DNA of 7,357 nt from Thiomonas sp. (GTDB lineage Bacteria; Pseudomonadota; Gammaproteobacteria; Burkholderiales; Burkholderiaceae_C), in the NCBI GenBank assembly GCA_028706735.1, contig JAQTVS010000131.1, forward strand, positions 1 through 7,357, written 5' to 3'. The notes under the pieces are model-generated. The model did not search any database. It saw only the letters and a program-made list of their open reading frames with translations, and was not told the origin of the DNA. Made by a program: the position numbers and the translations under genes. This document shows positions 7,094-7,357 of the stretch, in pieces; positions within the stretch are counted from its first letter, which is position 1, and each line of letters starts with the position of its first letter.

Positions 7094-7357
7094 TCAGGAA
7101 GGATTGCCTACCAAGTAATGATGGTTGTCGCTCACCACGGCCGCAACCATGTCAGCAATGACGCGCACCCGGGGTGCGTCACGCAAGCCTTGCTGGATCA
7201 CCAGCCAGATGTCCTGCGACACGCATTGCGTTGGCGGCAGGCAACGCATGAGCTGCGGATGGGGGTCGGCGATGTAGCACGGCAGCACGGCCAGCCCCAG
7301 GCCCTGCGCCGCCGCCTGCAACTGGCTGAACAGGCTGTTCGCCGTGAGCGCGATGGG
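7094..7357 (-). CDS. LysR-type transcriptional regulator, C-terminal end (partial)
   Basis: Only the last 87 residues are present; the N-terminal winged helix-turn-helix and most of the effector domain lie beyond the window. The visible part starts PIALTANSLFSQLQAAAQGL and continues GLAVLPCYIADPHPQLMRCL and DIWLVIQQGLRDAPRVRVIAD. This is the typical end of a LysR substrate-binding domain: the N-x-x-x-x-x-x-A-x-x-G-x-G-[IL]-[AG]-x-L-P stretch, then a WL-x-x segment followed by LR..PRVR. The frame continues unbroken to the window edge. A TTG at 7321 could be read as a start but lies mid-domain, so it is not one. Target genes and effector cannot be inferred. It converges on rodA and is unlikely to belong to the cell-shape operon. 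Confidence 0.88.
   Translation of the reverse strand, partial: PIALTANSLFSQLQAAAQGLGLAVLPCYIADPHPQLMRCLPPTQCVSQDIWLVIQQGLRDAPRVRVIADMVAAVVSDNHHYLVGNPS

Overview
This 7.4 kb window is GC-rich chromosomal DNA. It looks like the rod-shape (elongasome) locus of a betaproteobacterium, most likely of the order Burkholderiales. That placement rests on protein features read by eye (the MreB and GatC sequences, the MreC start followed by SPPPFF, the long Ala/Pro tail on PBP2) and on the gene order gatA-gatC divergent from mreB-mreC-mreD-mrdA-rodA. The order is typical of that group from general knowledge. A Thiomonas- or Leptothrix-like genus is possible, but I cannot resolve genus from sequence alone.

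Layout. Positions 1-731 (minus strand) hold gatC and the first 145 codons of gatA, overlapping by 4 nt (ATGA). Together with a gatB that would lie elsewhere, they encode the GatCAB tRNA-dependent amidotransferase. Positions 732-954 form a divergent intergenic region with no gene. It must carry the promoters of both operons, plus small hairpins and palindromes near the gatC side. Positions 955-7059 (plus strand) hold mreB, mreC, mreD, mrdA (PBP2) and rodA, all intact and closely spaced. Positions 7094-7357 (minus strand) hold the C-terminal end of a LysR-type regulator that runs convergently into rodA and leaves the window.

How the genes work together. MreB filaments under the inner membrane position a complex of MreC and MreD, which links them to the SEDS glycosyltransferase RodA and its partner transpeptidase PBP2. 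RodA polymerises lipid II into glycan and PBP2 crosslinks it along the cell cylinder. All five core parts are present with key motifs intact: MreB phosphate and adenosine motifs, PBP2 SxxK/SxD/KTG, and the RodA essential aspartate region. This predicts a rod-shaped cell. The GatCAB genes and the LysR gene are neighbours with no evident mechanistic link.

I see no undescribed system, mobile element, CRISPR array, tRNA or rRNA. The observations most worth a second look are small. Two 13-codon mini-ORFs are stop/start-coupled to the upstream gene in the mreD-mrdA and mrdA-rodA gaps. GatA has a short apparent insertion. PBP2 has a long low-complexity C-terminal extension. GC-rich hairpins lie in the mreB-mreC gap.
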